From a bacterium (GTDB lineage Bacteria > Patescibacteriota > Saccharimonadia > Saccharimonadales > UBA4665), in assembly GCA_021846445.1 (NCBI GenBank), contig JAJZWY010000003.1, positions 38,937 to 102,936 on the forward strand: a DNA stretch of 64,000 nt. The letters run 5' to 3'. The translations under genes were made by a program, and so were the position numbers. This document shows, in pieces, positions 17,750 to 26,741 of the stretch (positions are counted from its first letter, which is position 1; the number at the start of each line of letters is the position of its first letter). The notes beneath the pieces are model-generated. The model was not told the DNA's origin, did no database searches, and saw only the letters and a program-made list of their open reading frames with translations.

Positions 17750-19981
17750 ATGCCAAAAAAGAAAAAGACTAACAACAGGAAAAAAAATCAAAAAGATAAC
17801 GACCAAAGATCACCTTTTTGGTCTTACTCTTTTGCTGTTCTGTTATTTATACTTGCCTTTTTTAGTTTGTTGGGAAGTTTTCATACTGGCGGAGTTTTAC
17901 CAGTAACTTTATTCAATTGGTTTTATGATGTTTTTGGATGGACAGCCTATATTTTGCCAATATTTTTTGTTTATTTTGGAGTATATAAATTTAAAACAGA
18001 GGATCATCGGGTACCTCTACCAAACTTAATTAGTCCATTAATGACCCTTATATTTTTGTCAGGTGGAATTTATGCAGCATTCGTGAAAGTTAATATCTTC
18101 AATCAATATATTCGATCTACTGGACATGGAGGGTATGTAGGTAGTTTAATCGGTAGTTTATTTTTGGACATTCTAGATAAAATTCCGGCAACTATTTTAT
18201 TGTTAATACTTGCTTTGTTGGGTATTTTCTTTGCATTTAATATATCTCTTTCCGTATTGAAAAGTATCTTTAGTTTTTTTGTTCAAAAAAGAAAGAATAA
18301 TTTGAATAATGAATTAGAAGAACTAACCAATAAGTCAAAAAGTATTGAGTTTAAATTAAATGAAGGTGTACCGGTAGAGCATCATAATAATTCTGAGGGA
18401 ATTAATCAATTAAAAAGAATTTCATCTTTTAAAAATACAGCTTCCAGGATAACTAATCTTGATGCTCATGATGTATTGACTACTAATTCTGACCCTGATT
18501 GGAAATTTCCTTCAGTTAATCTATTAAACCAGAAGCAAGACAGAGCTGATGCTGGCGATGTTAATAATAATGTCAAAATTATTCGAGAAACATTCGCTAA
18601 TTTTAAAATTGATGTTGAAATGGAGGGGGCTAATATAGGACCTAGAGTTACTCAATATACCCTTAGACCACCAGCTGATGTTAAATTAACTAAAATTACT
18701 GCATTAGAAAATAATTTAGCACTTGATTTAGCGGCTCATTCAATAAGAATTGAGGCACCGATTCCAGGTAAAAGAGCTGTTGGGATTGAAGTTCCAAATG
18801 TTAAACCTGCCACGGTTCGTTTAAGTAGTTTATTGACGTCTAAAGAATGGTCAGAACTAGACCAACCATTAGGATTTACGGTAGGTAAGGACATTTCGGG
18901 AAGAGCAGTAATAGCCGATTTATCATCAATGCCTCATCTTTTAATTGCAGGTCAAACAGGAGCTGGTAAATCTGTTTTAATTAGTACTTTATTAACTAGT
19001 TTGTTGTACAGAAATTCTCCTTCGGATATGAAACTAATTTTAGTAGACCCCAAACAAGTAGAAATGGGAGTATATAATGATATTCCTCACCTTTTAACCC
19101 CAGTTGTAAATGAACCAGAAAAATGTATAAGTGCCTTGAAATGGGCTGTTGCTGAAATGAACCGAAGATTAAAAGCTATGGCAGAAGTCGGTAAGAGAAA
19201 TATAGCCGAGTATAATCACGAAAATAGCAATAACGATAAAATGCCATACATTGTGATAGTTATAGACGAATTGGCCGACTTAATGATGATGGCTGCGAGA
19301 GATGTTGAAGCCTTAATAGTTAGATTGGCGCAAAAGGCTAGAGCTGCCGGTATTCATCTGGTTTTGGCCACCCAAAGGCCTTCAGTTGATGTTATAACGG
19401 GACTGATTAAAGCAAATATACCTGCAAGGGTTGCATTTACAGTTGCTTCTCAAGTAGATTCAAGAACAATAATAGATCAAATTGGAGCAGAAAAATTACT
19501 TGGTAGAGGAGATATGCTGTTTATGACAGCCGATATGCCTAAGCCCAAAAGGGTACAAGCTGGCTTCATGGAGAACAATGAGTTGATTAAAGTTATGAAT
19601 TTTATTAAATCCCAAAGACCACCAAACTACGATGATGAAGTAGTTGCCCAACCGGTTCAAATTGGTGGAGGTAGAGGCAATCTATTTAGTCCAGATTTTT
19701 CAGGAGCAGAACTAGAAGATAGTCTCTGGAATGAAGCTGTTAAAGTTGTGATTGAAAACAAAAAAGCAAGTACTAGTTTATTGCAAAGAAGATTACGGAT
19801 AGGTTATGGCAGGGCTGCCAGATTGATTGAAACCATGGAAGAAAAAGGTATTATAAGTTCACAACAAGGTTCACGTCCTAGAGAAGTTTTAATTTCTTCA
19901 ATGGATGATTTATATGCAGATAACTTCAAAAATGATGATGTTGAAGAATCCTATGATGATATTGAACAGGAAGGATATTAA
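17750..19981 (+). CDS. ftsK: DNA translocase FtsK/SpoIIIE
   Basis: A septum-located ATP-driven DNA pump that clears chromosomes during division. The 743-aa protein has a basic N-terminus, four membrane helices within residues 25-185, a short linker, and the motor with Walker A GQTGAGKSVLIS near residue 400 and Walker B VIVIDELADLMM. The RecA-like core includes VLATQRPSVDVITG. The C-terminal gamma winged helix (about 655-725, ASTSLLQRRLRIGYGRAARL) normally reads KOPS-type polarity motifs. The partner recombinase may be the XerC-like gene at 43536. An upstream TGGTATATT and TATAG run about 20 nt before the ATG provides a likely promoter. Confidence 0.96.
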   Translation: MPKKKKTNNRKKNQKDNDQRSPFWSYSFAVLLFILAFFSLLGSFHTGGVLPVTLFNWFYDVFGWTAYILPIFFVYFGVYKFKTEDHRVPLPNLISPLMTLIFLSGGIYAAFVKVNIFNQYIRSTGHGGYVGSLIGSLFLDILDKIPATILLLILALLGIFFAFNISLSVLKSIFSFFVQKRKNNLNNELEELTNKSKSIEFKLNEGVPVEHHNNSEGINQLKRISSFKNTASRITNLDAHDVLTTNSDPDWKFPSVNLLNQKQDRADAGDVNNNVKIIRETFANFKIDVEMEGANIGPRVTQYTLRPPADVKLTKITALENNLALDLAAHSIRIEAPIPGKRAVGIEVPNVKPATVRLSSLLTSKEWSELDQPLGFTVGKDISGRAVIADLSSMPHLLIAGQTGAGKSVLISTLLTSLLYRNSPSDMKLILVDPKQVEMGVYNDIPHLLTPVVNEPEKCISALKWAVAEMNRRLKAMAEVGKRNIAEYNHENSNNDKMPYIVIVIDELADLMMMAARDVEALIVRLAQKARAAGIHLVLATQRPSVDVITGLIKANIPARVAFTVASQVDSRTIIDQIGAEKLLGRGDMLFMTADMPKPKRVQAGFMENNELIKVMNFIKSQRPPNYDDEVVAQPVQIGGGRGNLFSPDFSGAELEDSLWNEAVKVVIENKKASTSLLQRRLRIGYGRAARLIETMEEKGIISSQQGSRPREVLISSMDDLYADNFKNDDVEESYDDIEQEGY

Positions 19982-20128
19982 GAGTCTCCCACTTAAGTAG
20001 ATAGAGATTTGATTTAATAGACCCTCCAGCCTAATCTAATAAATTGTTGGTGATTATTATAATAATCTTTTTAAAAATATTTTGATGGAATTAAGGTAAA
20101 TGCGGAGTTCGTGGAATATAATAGAAGT

Positions 20129-21634
20129 ATGTCTCCTAAGCTTCTACCTCTACCCAGACTGTTAAAGGGTGAGAAAATTATTTATATAAAGAATTTTGAT
20201 GAACGAACACCGAAACAGACTGTTTCTAGTTTGAAAGCTTTAGAAAGTTTGGCGAAAGCTAAAAGGTATGCTGATATAGGAAAATACGGACCTGTTGTTG
20301 CGGCTGAATCTTTAAAAGATCATTCTAATGAGAGAGAATTTACAAAATATAATGCAATCTTTGGTAGAGATTCGTTGAGGGTTGCAGTTGATCTAATAAA
20401 AGAATATCCTAAGCTTGCTAAAGCTACGTTAATTAGATTAGCTGAGCTTCAAGGACTAGAATTTAATGAGTGGCGCGAAGAAGAAGTTGGTAAAATTATA
20501 CATGAATATCGCGATCCCGTCGTAGATCCAATAGCTAGAGAATTAATTGAACAAAGAGGTTGGGATTGGCCTTATTATGGATCCATTGATTCTACTTTAG
20601 AATATCTAAAAACATTTAATTTATATTGTAAATTGTATGGCTATTCAATTTTTAAACAAATTTATGTTGGAAGAGACAAAAAGAAACATGAAATGAGCTT
20701 TGCTTATGATATGGCCATTTATTGGACTTTAAATAAACTTAAAGTTAGTTCAAATGATTTAATAGAATTTAAATCCTTAAATCCAAACGGAATCGAAAAT
20801 CAGGCCTGGAAAGACTCATGGGATAGCTATTTTCATCACAATGGTCTTATTGCAAACCATAAATACGGAATAGCCTCAATTGAAGTTCAAGCTGCTGGCT
20901 ATGATGCTTTGGTGGGAGCTATTAATATATATGATAAATATTTTAAAGACTTAAAAAAAGTATTAGAATTGTCCCAAAAAGTTCAAAAAATAAAAGAGAA
21001 TATCTTTAATTTGTTTTGGACAGACATTAGTGGAGGATATTTTGTACTTGGCACAGATAGAGATAAGGGCCAGAAACCAAGACAGTTAAGGATTAGAACT
21101 TCTAATATGGGTCATTTGTTAAATTCCGAGATTTTTTCAATTAATAATGATTTTGCACAGGATAGAGTTCATAAAATAATTAAACAACTTTTTTCAAAAG
21201 AACTTCTAAGTTTTAGCGGGATACGAACATTAGCGAGCGATGAGATCCGTTTTAGGCCAGGGGCTTATCATAATGGAAGCGTCTGGATTTGGGATAATTA
21301 TCTAATAGCCCAAGGTCTAGAAAAACAAGGTTATTATAGATTGGCATACTTTATCGAAAAAATTATTTTAGATGATGTAAATACCGTAAAAAGATTACCA
21401 GAATATTTTAGAGGTGATCTAACCAAAACTCATCTTTTGAATAGTAGGATTGTTGAAGTAGAGGATAAAATTAATAACAAAATAAATCGTCTTGAGCAAC
21501 CTCCTCAAGATATTCAGGCCTGGACGGTAGCCTCGATTCTTGCCATAAAATCCGAAAAAAAACCACCCCTTAAAATTGAAGATTCAGATAAATACAGATT
21601 TGAAGAAGATATTTTAAAGAGTATCTGGTTTTAG
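20129..21634 (+). CDS. (Alpha/alpha)6-barrel glycoside hydrolase, amylo-alpha-1,6-glucosidase-like
   Basis: About 501 aa with the helical-toroid pattern of glycogen-debranching/GH15/GH133-type hydrolases: KYNAIFGRDSLRVAVDL near residue 75, YYGSIDSTLEYL, KDSWDSYFHHNG with candidate acid residues, IEVQAAGYDALVGAI, and the C-terminal RPGAYHNGSVWIWDNYLIAQG. No signal peptide is present, so it is cytoplasmic, presumably acting on glycogen-like or other alpha-glucans. The TATAAT at 20117-20122 lies exactly 6 nt before ATG 20129, so I choose this start over the upstream GTG at 20111 that overlaps the -10. Family subgroup and substrate are inferred. Confidence 0.75.
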   Translation: MSPKLLPLPRLLKGEKIIYIKNFDERTPKQTVSSLKALESLAKAKRYADIGKYGPVVAAESLKDHSNEREFTKYNAIFGRDSLRVAVDLIKEYPKLAKATLIRLAELQGLEFNEWREEEVGKIIHEYRDPVVDPIARELIEQRGWDWPYYGSIDSTLEYLKTFNLYCKLYGYSIFKQIYVGRDKKKHEMSFAYDMAIYWTLNKLKVSSNDLIEFKSLNPNGIENQAWKDSWDSYFHHNGLIANHKYGIASIEVQAAGYDALVGAINIYDKYFKDLKKVLELSQKVQKIKENIFNLFWTDISGGYFVLGTDRDKGQKPRQLRIRTSNMGHLLNSEIFSINNDFAQDRVHKIIKQLFSKELLSFSGIRTLASDEIRFRPGAYHNGSVWIWDNYLIAQGLEKQGYYRLAYFIEKIILDDVNTVKRLPEYFRGDLTKTHLLNSRIVEVEDKINNKINRLEQPPQDIQAWTVASILAIKSEKKPPLKIEDSDKYRFEEDILKSIWF

Positions 21635-21819
21635 GTAGGTTAGGGCTGATAGAATAAGCCATAGGTAGGCTCCTTTCTTATAATTATTAATAGTAAACTA
21701 CAGTTTAGGACGCCTACCATTTATGTTGCAAAGGTGGTGAGAGAATACGTTTTATTTGCATTTTGTGTGTTCTTAGTTTAGAATAGGATCAATAATTAAC
21801 TTTAGCTTACAACTTATAA

Positions 21820-21869
21820 TGTGTGTAAGTTTGTTCGGGTAAAATTATTCGAATAATCCAAAGAAAGGT
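21820..21869 (+). promoter_or_regulatory. rpsF operon promoter and short leader
   Basis: A TATAAT lies near 21820 within CTTATAATG, about 50 nt before rpsF. The leader contains a perfect 14-bp palindrome (ATTATTCGAATAAT) that can form a short hairpin just before the AAAGGTG ribosome site. Autoregulation by S6:S18 is known in several phyla, but the conserved CCGAAG-type element is not evident here, so regulation is only suggested. Confidence 0.4.
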
Positions 21870-21873
21870 GTTT

Positions 21874-22239
21874 ATGAAAGAATACGAAATTGCTATAGTC
21901 TATGACCCAGACTTAGAAGTAGATTTATCTAAAGCAGAAGAAAAAGTTAAAAAAATTATTAGTGATAATTCGGGAAAAATTAAAAAAATAGATAATTGGG
22001 GAAAAAATAAACTTGCATATCCAATTAAACATCATGATTTTGGGATATATCTATTTTATTTAGTAGATATTGATCCGTTAAAGATTAAAACGATTGAATC
22101 TTTACTAAATATTACTGACGAGATTATTCGCTTTTTAATAGTTAAAAGTGATATTAAGGGCTTAAAAAAAGCTGAACAAGAGAGGATAATTAAAGATAAG
22201 AAAAATACCCAAGTAGTTAAGACTAACAAGGTTAAATAA
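21874..22239 (+). CDS. rpsF: 30S ribosomal protein S6
   Basis: A 121-aa S6 that pairs with S18 on the 30S platform: KEYEIAIVYDPDL start, IDNWGKNKLAYPIKHHDFGIY core, and a Lys-rich tail of about 25 residues. Three codons upstream a GTG is in frame, but AAAGGTG then serves as the SD for ATG 21874. First gene of the rpsF-ssb-rpsR cluster, the standard bacterial order. Confidence 0.94.
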   Translation: MKEYEIAIVYDPDLEVDLSKAEEKVKKIISDNSGKIKKIDNWGKNKLAYPIKHHDFGIYLFYLVDIDPLKIKTIESLLNITDEIIRFLIVKSDIKGLKKAEQERIIKDKKNTQVVKTNKVK

Positions 22240-22322
22240 TTTAATATTTATTAAGAAAATTTAGATTAAGTTGACTTTTTAAACAGCAATAGGGTACAAA
22301 TAGGTGTATTAAAGGAGATAAT

Positions 22323-22790
22323 ATGGCAAGAAGTTTAAATCAAGTTATTTTAATGGGAAACATAACAAGAGATCCAGAATTAAGACAAACACCTAGTGGA
22401 CAAAATGTAGTAAGTTTTAGTTTAGCCCTAAATCGTAGCTATAAAGATCAAAACGGTGAATGGCAGGAATCAACCGACTATGTTGATATAGTTGCCTGGG
22501 GATCACTAGCTGAGAGAGTATCGCAGTATCTTTTTAGGGGAAGCAGATGTTTGGTTCAAGGAAGATTACAGAGTCGAAACTGGGAACAGGAAGGACAAAA
22601 GAGAAGTAAAGTTGAAGTTTTGGCTAATGATGTAACGTTTCTGGATAGCAGAGGCGGGAATAATAGCGATGATCAAGAAATTAGCCCTAAATCATCATCT
22701 TCGTCCAAGAAAAAGGCTACTAAAAGTAAAGATGTGGTTGAAGAAGAATTTGAAGAAGAACCCATTAATTTAGATGAAATACCATTTTAA
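22323..22790 (+). CDS. ssb: Single-stranded DNA-binding protein
   Basis: A 155-aa SSB. The OB fold spans residues 1-108 (LNQVILMGNITRDPELRQTP, FSLALNRSY, YVDIVAWGSLAERVSQYL, GRLQSRNWEQEGQKRSKVEV). A disordered acidic linker with a Ser/Lys patch follows, and the tail ends EPINLDEIPF, which retains the D-x-IPF protein-interaction tip that recruits replication and repair partners. AAAGGAGA is 6 nt before the ATG. Between rpsF and rpsR, as usual. Confidence 0.97.
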   Translation: MARSLNQVILMGNITRDPELRQTPSGQNVVSFSLALNRSYKDQNGEWQESTDYVDIVAWGSLAERVSQYLFRGSRCLVQGRLQSRNWEQEGQKRSKVEVLANDVTFLDSRGGNNSDDQEISPKSSSSSKKKATKSKDVVEEEFEEEPINLDEIPF

Positions 22791-22811
22791 AAACAAGGAA
22801 GGAATATATAG

Positions 22812-23012
22812 ATGGCTAAAATTTTCAAAAACAAAACAGAAGTACCTTATTTTAACTATAAAGACTATAAGAATTTACAAAGGTATATTAATATTTATGG
22901 GCAAATAGAAAGTCGAAAAAAAACAGGTTTAACTGAGACTCAACAACGCCGATTAAGTGTAGCCATTAAAAGAGCAAGACATTTAGCGTTATTACCATTT
23001 GTAGCAAAATAG
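22812..23012 (+). CDS. rpsR: 30S ribosomal protein S18
   Basis: A 66-aa S18: [20 protein letters not shown], then the conserved [29 protein letters not shown]. Slightly shorter than the usual 75 aa, with a trimmed N-terminus. An AAGGAAGG site precedes the ATG. It is the S6 partner and ends 3 bp before efp. Confidence 0.96.
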   Translation: MAKIFKNKTEVPYFNYKDYKNLQRYINIYGQIESRKKTGLTETQQRRLSVAIKRARHLALLPFVAK

Positions 23013-23015
23013 CTT

Positions 23016-23576
23016 ATGTTATCGATTACTGAACTAAAAAAAGGTACAATTTTTGAACTTGATAATCAGCCATATAAGGTTGTTGATTATTCTCAAAAAG
23101 TTATGGGAAGAGGAGGTTCTATTGTTAATGTTCGTATTAAAAATCTAATTGATAACAAGGTTTTAGAAAAAACATTTAAGGGTAATGAACAATTGAATGA
23201 TGCTAATGTGACTTATAGAAATGTTCAGTTTTTGTATAATGATTCAAACAAGTTTTATTTTATGAATGACGAAAATTTTGAACAATACGAATTATCCAAG
23301 GAATCAATCGGTGATAGTAAAGATTATCTAATAGAGGGCGGTAAGAGTAAGATCCAGTTATTTAATGGTCAACCCATCAATATTGAATTACCGAAAAATG
23401 TTGAACTTAAGGTTATCTATTGCGAGGATGCTATTAAGGGTGATACATCGTCTGCTGTTATGAAAGATGCGACACTAGAAACTAATAAGCTAATAAAGGT
23501 ACCAGCTTTTATTAAAATTGGAGATCTAGTATCTATAGATACACTCACGGGGTTGTATAGAGAACGTCTAAAATAA
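23016..23576 (+). CDS. efp: Translation elongation factor P
   Basis: Relieves ribosome stalling at polyproline. The 186-aa protein has three beta domains: KOW-like N-terminal (ITELKKGTIFELDNQPYKVVDY), central OB, and C-terminal OB ending IDTLTGLYRERLK. The loop that reaches the peptidyl-transferase centre reads KVMGRGGSIV where most EF-Ps have PGKG. The tip residue is therefore Arg, as in the EarP-rhamnosylated class, but the surrounding residues differ and no modification enzyme is in this window. It lies 3 bp after rpsR and 3 bp before tlyA, a tight operon. Confidence 0.95.
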   Translation: MLSITELKKGTIFELDNQPYKVVDYSQKVMGRGGSIVNVRIKNLIDNKVLEKTFKGNEQLNDANVTYRNVQFLYNDSNKFYFMNDENFEQYELSKESIGDSKDYLIEGGKSKIQLFNGQPINIELPKNVELKVIYCEDAIKGDTSSAVMKDATLETNKLIKVPAFIKIGDLVSIDTLTGLYRERLK

Positions 23577-23579
23577 GTA

Positions 23580-24338
23580 ATGGATTTTATAAACAAAGTT
23601 CGTCTGGATCAACAACTTTTTAATCTCGGTCTAGCAAGAACAAGATCTAATGCCAAGAACTTGATAATGTTAGGCAAGGTTAAGGTGGATGGTCAAATTA
23701 TAACAAAACCAGGCTACGTGGTTTGGACTAACCAAAAAATTGATTTAGTTCCCCAAACACTATTCTTAAATAGAGCGGCCTATAAATTAGAATCAGTTAT
23801 AGAGAAATTTAAATTAGATTTTAAAAATAAATTAGTTTTAGATGTTGGCTCTAGTACTGGGGGCTTTATCGATGTTGCCCTAAAACAGGGAGCTAATTTC
23901 GTTACTGGAGTAGAGCTAGGGAAAGATCAACTTCATCCTCAATTGCGAAATAACCCAAAGGTTAAAGTATTCGAAAAAACGGACATTAGATCCTTAGAGA
24001 AACATAACTCTAAGTTCGGAGATATTAAGCTAGAATACGTACCAGATATTATATTAATTGATGTTTCATTCATATCAGTAAGAGAAATTATTCAAAAAAT
24101 AAGATATTTATCTGACAAAAATACTCTTGTAATACTAATGTTAAAACCTCAATTTGAAACTATCAATATTTCATATAAACATAAAGGGGTTATAAAAAAC
24201 GAAAAGATTAGAAGACAAATCTTTAAAGATTTTGAAAATTGGGTGCAACAATATTTTTTTGTCTTAGATAAGGCAGATTCAAAAGTTACAGGATCAAAAG
24301 GGAACAGAGAAAGATTTTATAAATTAATTCCTATTTAG
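23580..24338 (+). CDS. tlyA: TlyA-family rRNA 2'-O-methyltransferase (S4-FtsJ)
   Basis: A 252-aa protein with an N-terminal S4 RNA-binding domain (RLDQQLFNLGLARTRSNAKN, residues 6-66) and an FtsJ-type SAM methyltransferase domain: AAYKLESVIEKF with the catalytic Lys, SAM loop LDVGSSTGGFIDVAL, catalytic Asp in LIDVSFISV, and catalytic Lys in LMLKPQFE. In mycobacteria TlyA methylates 16S and 23S rRNA 2'-OH and sets capreomycin sensitivity; the same chemistry is inferred here. Translation is probably coupled to efp. Confidence 0.9.
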   Translation: MDFINKVRLDQQLFNLGLARTRSNAKNLIMLGKVKVDGQIITKPGYVVWTNQKIDLVPQTLFLNRAAYKLESVIEKFKLDFKNKLVLDVGSSTGGFIDVALKQGANFVTGVELGKDQLHPQLRNNPKVKVFEKTDIRSLEKHNSKFGDIKLEYVPDIILIDVSFISVREIIQKIRYLSDKNTLVILMLKPQFETINISYKHKGVIKNEKIRRQIFKDFENWVQQYFFVLDKADSKVTGSKGNRERFYKLIPI

Positions 24339-24362
24339 ATTATAAAATTATAAAATAAAAAA

Positions 24363-25007
24363 ATGTACTTTCATGATAGATTTCAGGCAGGTAAATTGTT
24401 AGAAAAAGAATTAGACCAAAAGTATAGGTATGAAGATTGTATAGGTATAGCTCTGAACGAAGGTAGTGTTTTGGTTGGTGTTGAGATTTGCAAGAGCCTT
24501 CATTGTTTGATTAATCTACTATTAATTGAGGAAATATATTTACCTAACGAGCCAGAAATAGTCGGAGCCTTAACTATAGACGATAAGTTTAGTTTATCTA
24601 AAAATTTTTCAAGTGATTTTTTAGACGAAAACAGAGAATTTATTGAGGAAGAAAAAATAAAAACAATATCTAAAATAAACGCAATACATAATTTAGGAAA
24701 TGTATTGAATAAAAAGAATATTATGGGTCGTAATGTAATATTAATATCTGATGGACTGAAAAGTACTCTTCCTCTAGAAGTAGCTTATGAATACTTGAAA
24801 CCATTAAAGATTAATAAACTTATTATTGCTACAGCAATTGCGACAGTTGATGTAGTTGATTGGATGCACATGTATGCAGACGAAGTCCACTGTTTGGATG
24901 TAATTGAGGGTGTTCTAGAGTTGAATCATTATTATAAAGTTAACACTATTCCAAATAGACGGAAAATTGTTGATTTGGTTAATAATATTATTCTAAATTG
25001 GAAATAA
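24363..25007 (+). CDS. Phosphoribosyltransferase-fold protein, degenerate PRPP loop
   Basis: A 214-aa protein with the type I PRTase layout: MYFHDRFQAGKLLEKEL at the start, an AIxxGGVP-like loop replaced by ALNEGSVLVGVEIC, and VILISDGLKSTLPLEVAYEYL where active PRTases have VxLVDDGxxTGxT. One of the paired Asp residues and the Thr-Gly-Thr of the PRPP loop are missing, so enzymatic activity is doubtful. It is 24 bp after tlyA and could share that transcript. Convergent with the Crp-type regulator, 2 bp apart. Substrate unknown. Confidence 0.7.
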   Translation: MYFHDRFQAGKLLEKELDQKYRYEDCIGIALNEGSVLVGVEICKSLHCLINLLLIEEIYLPNEPEIVGALTIDDKFSLSKNFSSDFLDENREFIEEEKIKTISKINAIHNLGNVLNKKNIMGRNVILISDGLKSTLPLEVAYEYLKPLKINKLIIATAIATVDVVDWMHMYADEVHCLDVIEGVLELNHYYKVNTIPNRRKIVDLVNNIILNWK

Positions 25008-25009
25008 TT

Positions 25010-25666
25010 TTATTGAATAATCTTTTTTAATGATCGTACATCGAGTAGGGTAAAGTAGGGACCATTTTTAACAATTAAGCCTTTTTTTTCTAGGTTAGAT
25101 ATTTCTCGACTAGTCGTTTCTCTGGTAGCATTAATTGAACTGGCAATATCTTGGTGTCTTAGGGCCACATTTATAATTTTGGAATTTTCTGTTTCGTCTA
25201 TGGAGAATCTTTCCGCCGTAGTTAGTAAAAACGAAACTAGCCTTTCTCTTACTGACCTATATTCTAAATTTAGTATTCTTTCGCTATGAAGACGATACAT
25301 TTCTATCGCCATATCAAGTACTGGACTAAGTAGTCGAGGATTATTATTTAAGTATTCTAAAAATCTATCTCTAGGTATTTTATAAGTTATTGTATCGGAC
25401 AATGATTGATAAATAACACTGCGTTCCTTCCCCGTCAATGCCCAGATTAGGGGAAATATTTCTGACTCTTTCCGAATGATTAATAGATTTTCTTCTTTAT
25501 ATTTTGTGATACTATATGCTTTGACTATTCCTTGTTGAATATAAAAAACACCAGGAGGAGATTCCCCGGAAAAGATTATATATTCATTCTTGGTAAATTT
25601 TTGTTTTTTACCTTCATTTACAAAGAACTCCACCAACGTTGCTGACTGTGAGGATGAGGCCAACAT
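25010..25666 (-). CDS. Crp/Fnr-family transcriptional regulator
   Basis: A 218-aa regulator with a cyclic-nucleotide-binding-like beta barrel (about residues 15-115, GESPPGVFYIQQGIVKAYS), the long dimerisation helix, and a C-terminal Crp winged helix (VALRHQDIASSINATRETTS then REISNLEKKGLIV, 165-205). There is no Cys cluster for oxygen sensing and the cAMP-contact Arg is not obvious, so the ligand is unknown. It is alone on its strand, and its target may be the divergent PH-like gene. A CATAAT lies 6 nt before the ATG. Confidence 0.88.
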   Translation of the reverse strand: MLASSSQSATLVEFFVNEGKKQKFTKNEYIIFSGESPPGVFYIQQGIVKAYSITKYKEENLLIIRKESEIFPLIWALTGKERSVIYQSLSDTITYKIPRDRFLEYLNNNPRLLSPVLDMAIEMYRLHSERILNLEYRSVRERLVSFLLTTAERFSIDETENSKIINVALRHQDIASSINATRETTSREISNLEKKGLIVKNGPYFTLLDVRSLKKIIQ

Positions 25667-25859
25667 ATTATAATTATGAACTAATTTTAAATCGATGTCC
25701 AGATCTTTTTAAATCCTCAACCTATGGGGGGTATTTTTTTAAGTACTTAAATTAAATAGCAAATAATTGTGATATATATTATCCGTTTTTGGTAATTAAT
25801 ATTACTGCAGGATAAAATATTTAGCACTATTATATAAAATATAAAAGCTTAAAAATAAG

Positions 25860-25900
25860 GAGGTTTAAGGGTAAAAAATAAAAGCTTAAAGAGAGGAGGT
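25860..25900 (+). promoter_or_regulatory. Tandem Shine-Dalgarno repeats before the PH-like gene
   Basis: Two related blocks of about 20 bp (AAAGCTTAAAAATAAGGAGG, then AAAGCTTAAAGAGAGGAGG) precede the gene. The second continues as AGGAGGTGATT into the ATG at 25905, an 11-nt match to the expected 16S rRNA 3' tail. It is the strongest ribosome site in the window. Confidence 0.6.
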
Positions 25901-25904
25901 GATT

Positions 25905-26741
25905 ATGGTTTCGAGAGAAGATGTGATGAAGCAATTGACTGCGATCAAATTTAATTACCGAAACTGGAATCGGGCTGAGGCTCGAGAGCTTGAGAATATA
26001 ATTTTACCAAATGAGATAATTTTTGAATGTGTGAATGGCTGGTATCAGGGTGGTGGAGCGTTACTTGTTGCCACCAATTTAAGGGTTCTGTTGATAGACA
26101 AAAAGATAATGAATTTTTTAGCAGTTGAAGATGTTCGTTTTGATACTATTGCTCAAATAGATTACGGGCATAGGTTTTTAGATGCACATATATGCATAAA
26201 CACAGGTTTAAAGGAATTAAAATTTAGAAGTTATAATAAGATTAGATTGAGAAATTTAATTAGTTTGGTCCAGAAGAGAATGGCTGAGATTAAGTTAGAA
26301 CAACAAGATCATTCGGATGATCAGACAAAACACTTAGAGCAACTAAATCAGAAACTCAACGAATATCTGTATAATCAACAGCTCCAAGGCGATTCTTTCC
26401 TGGCTCACGTTAAGAGTTTAGAAGATGGTGAGAATTTTAAAATAGATCAGAATATTGGAGGCAATTCCTGGGATGAAGTTTCTAGTCTCGACCAAAAAGG
26501 ATTGTCTAGAGGAAAAAATTATGAAGTCAAAGCGGAAGAATTGTATAAAGAGGGCGCTAAAGAAGTTTTTTCCAAAAGTTTATATGATATGGATTTAAGT
26601 CCAGTTGATCAAGATAATAAATATTTTAGGATTGCTTATGCTAAATTGCCTCTATTCTTGAGAGACAGAAGAAAGGCGCAAGCCAGTTTTGCTCATTTGT
26701 CATCAAATGCTAATTTTAAATCATTGACCGAAGAGTCTTAA
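25905..26741 (+). CDS. PH-like-domain cytoplasmic protein, unknown
   Basis: A 278-aa protein. Residues 30-125 have the alternating strand pattern of bacterial PH-like (bPH/YokE-type) domains (IIFECVNGWYQGGGALLVAT, LRVLLIDKK, FDTIAQIDYGHRFLDAHI). A Gln/Lys-rich helical and then acidic region without clear domains follows. No membrane segment. ATG 25905 is set by the AGGAGGTGATT ribosome site; the GTG six bases earlier is part of that site. The very strong SD suggests high expression. Convergent overlap of 4 bp with ychF. Function unknown. Confidence 0.6.
   Translation: MVSREDVMKQLTAIKFNYRNWNRAEARELENIILPNEIIFECVNGWYQGGGALLVATNLRVLLIDKKIMNFLAVEDVRFDTIAQIDYGHRFLDAHICINTGLKELKFRSYNKIRLRNLISLVQKRMAEIKLEQQDHSDDQTKHLEQLNQKLNEYLYNQQLQGDSFLAHVKSLEDGENFKIDQNIGGNSWDEVSSLDQKGLSRGKNYEVKAEELYKEGAKEVFSKSLYDMDLSPVDQDNKYFRIAYAKLPLFLRDRRKAQASFAHLSSNANFKSLTEES

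Noticed and set aside
21800..21873. S6:S18 binding motif in the rpsF leader
   Set aside because: The hairpin ATTATTCGAATAAT exists, but the conserved CCGAAG element is not clear.
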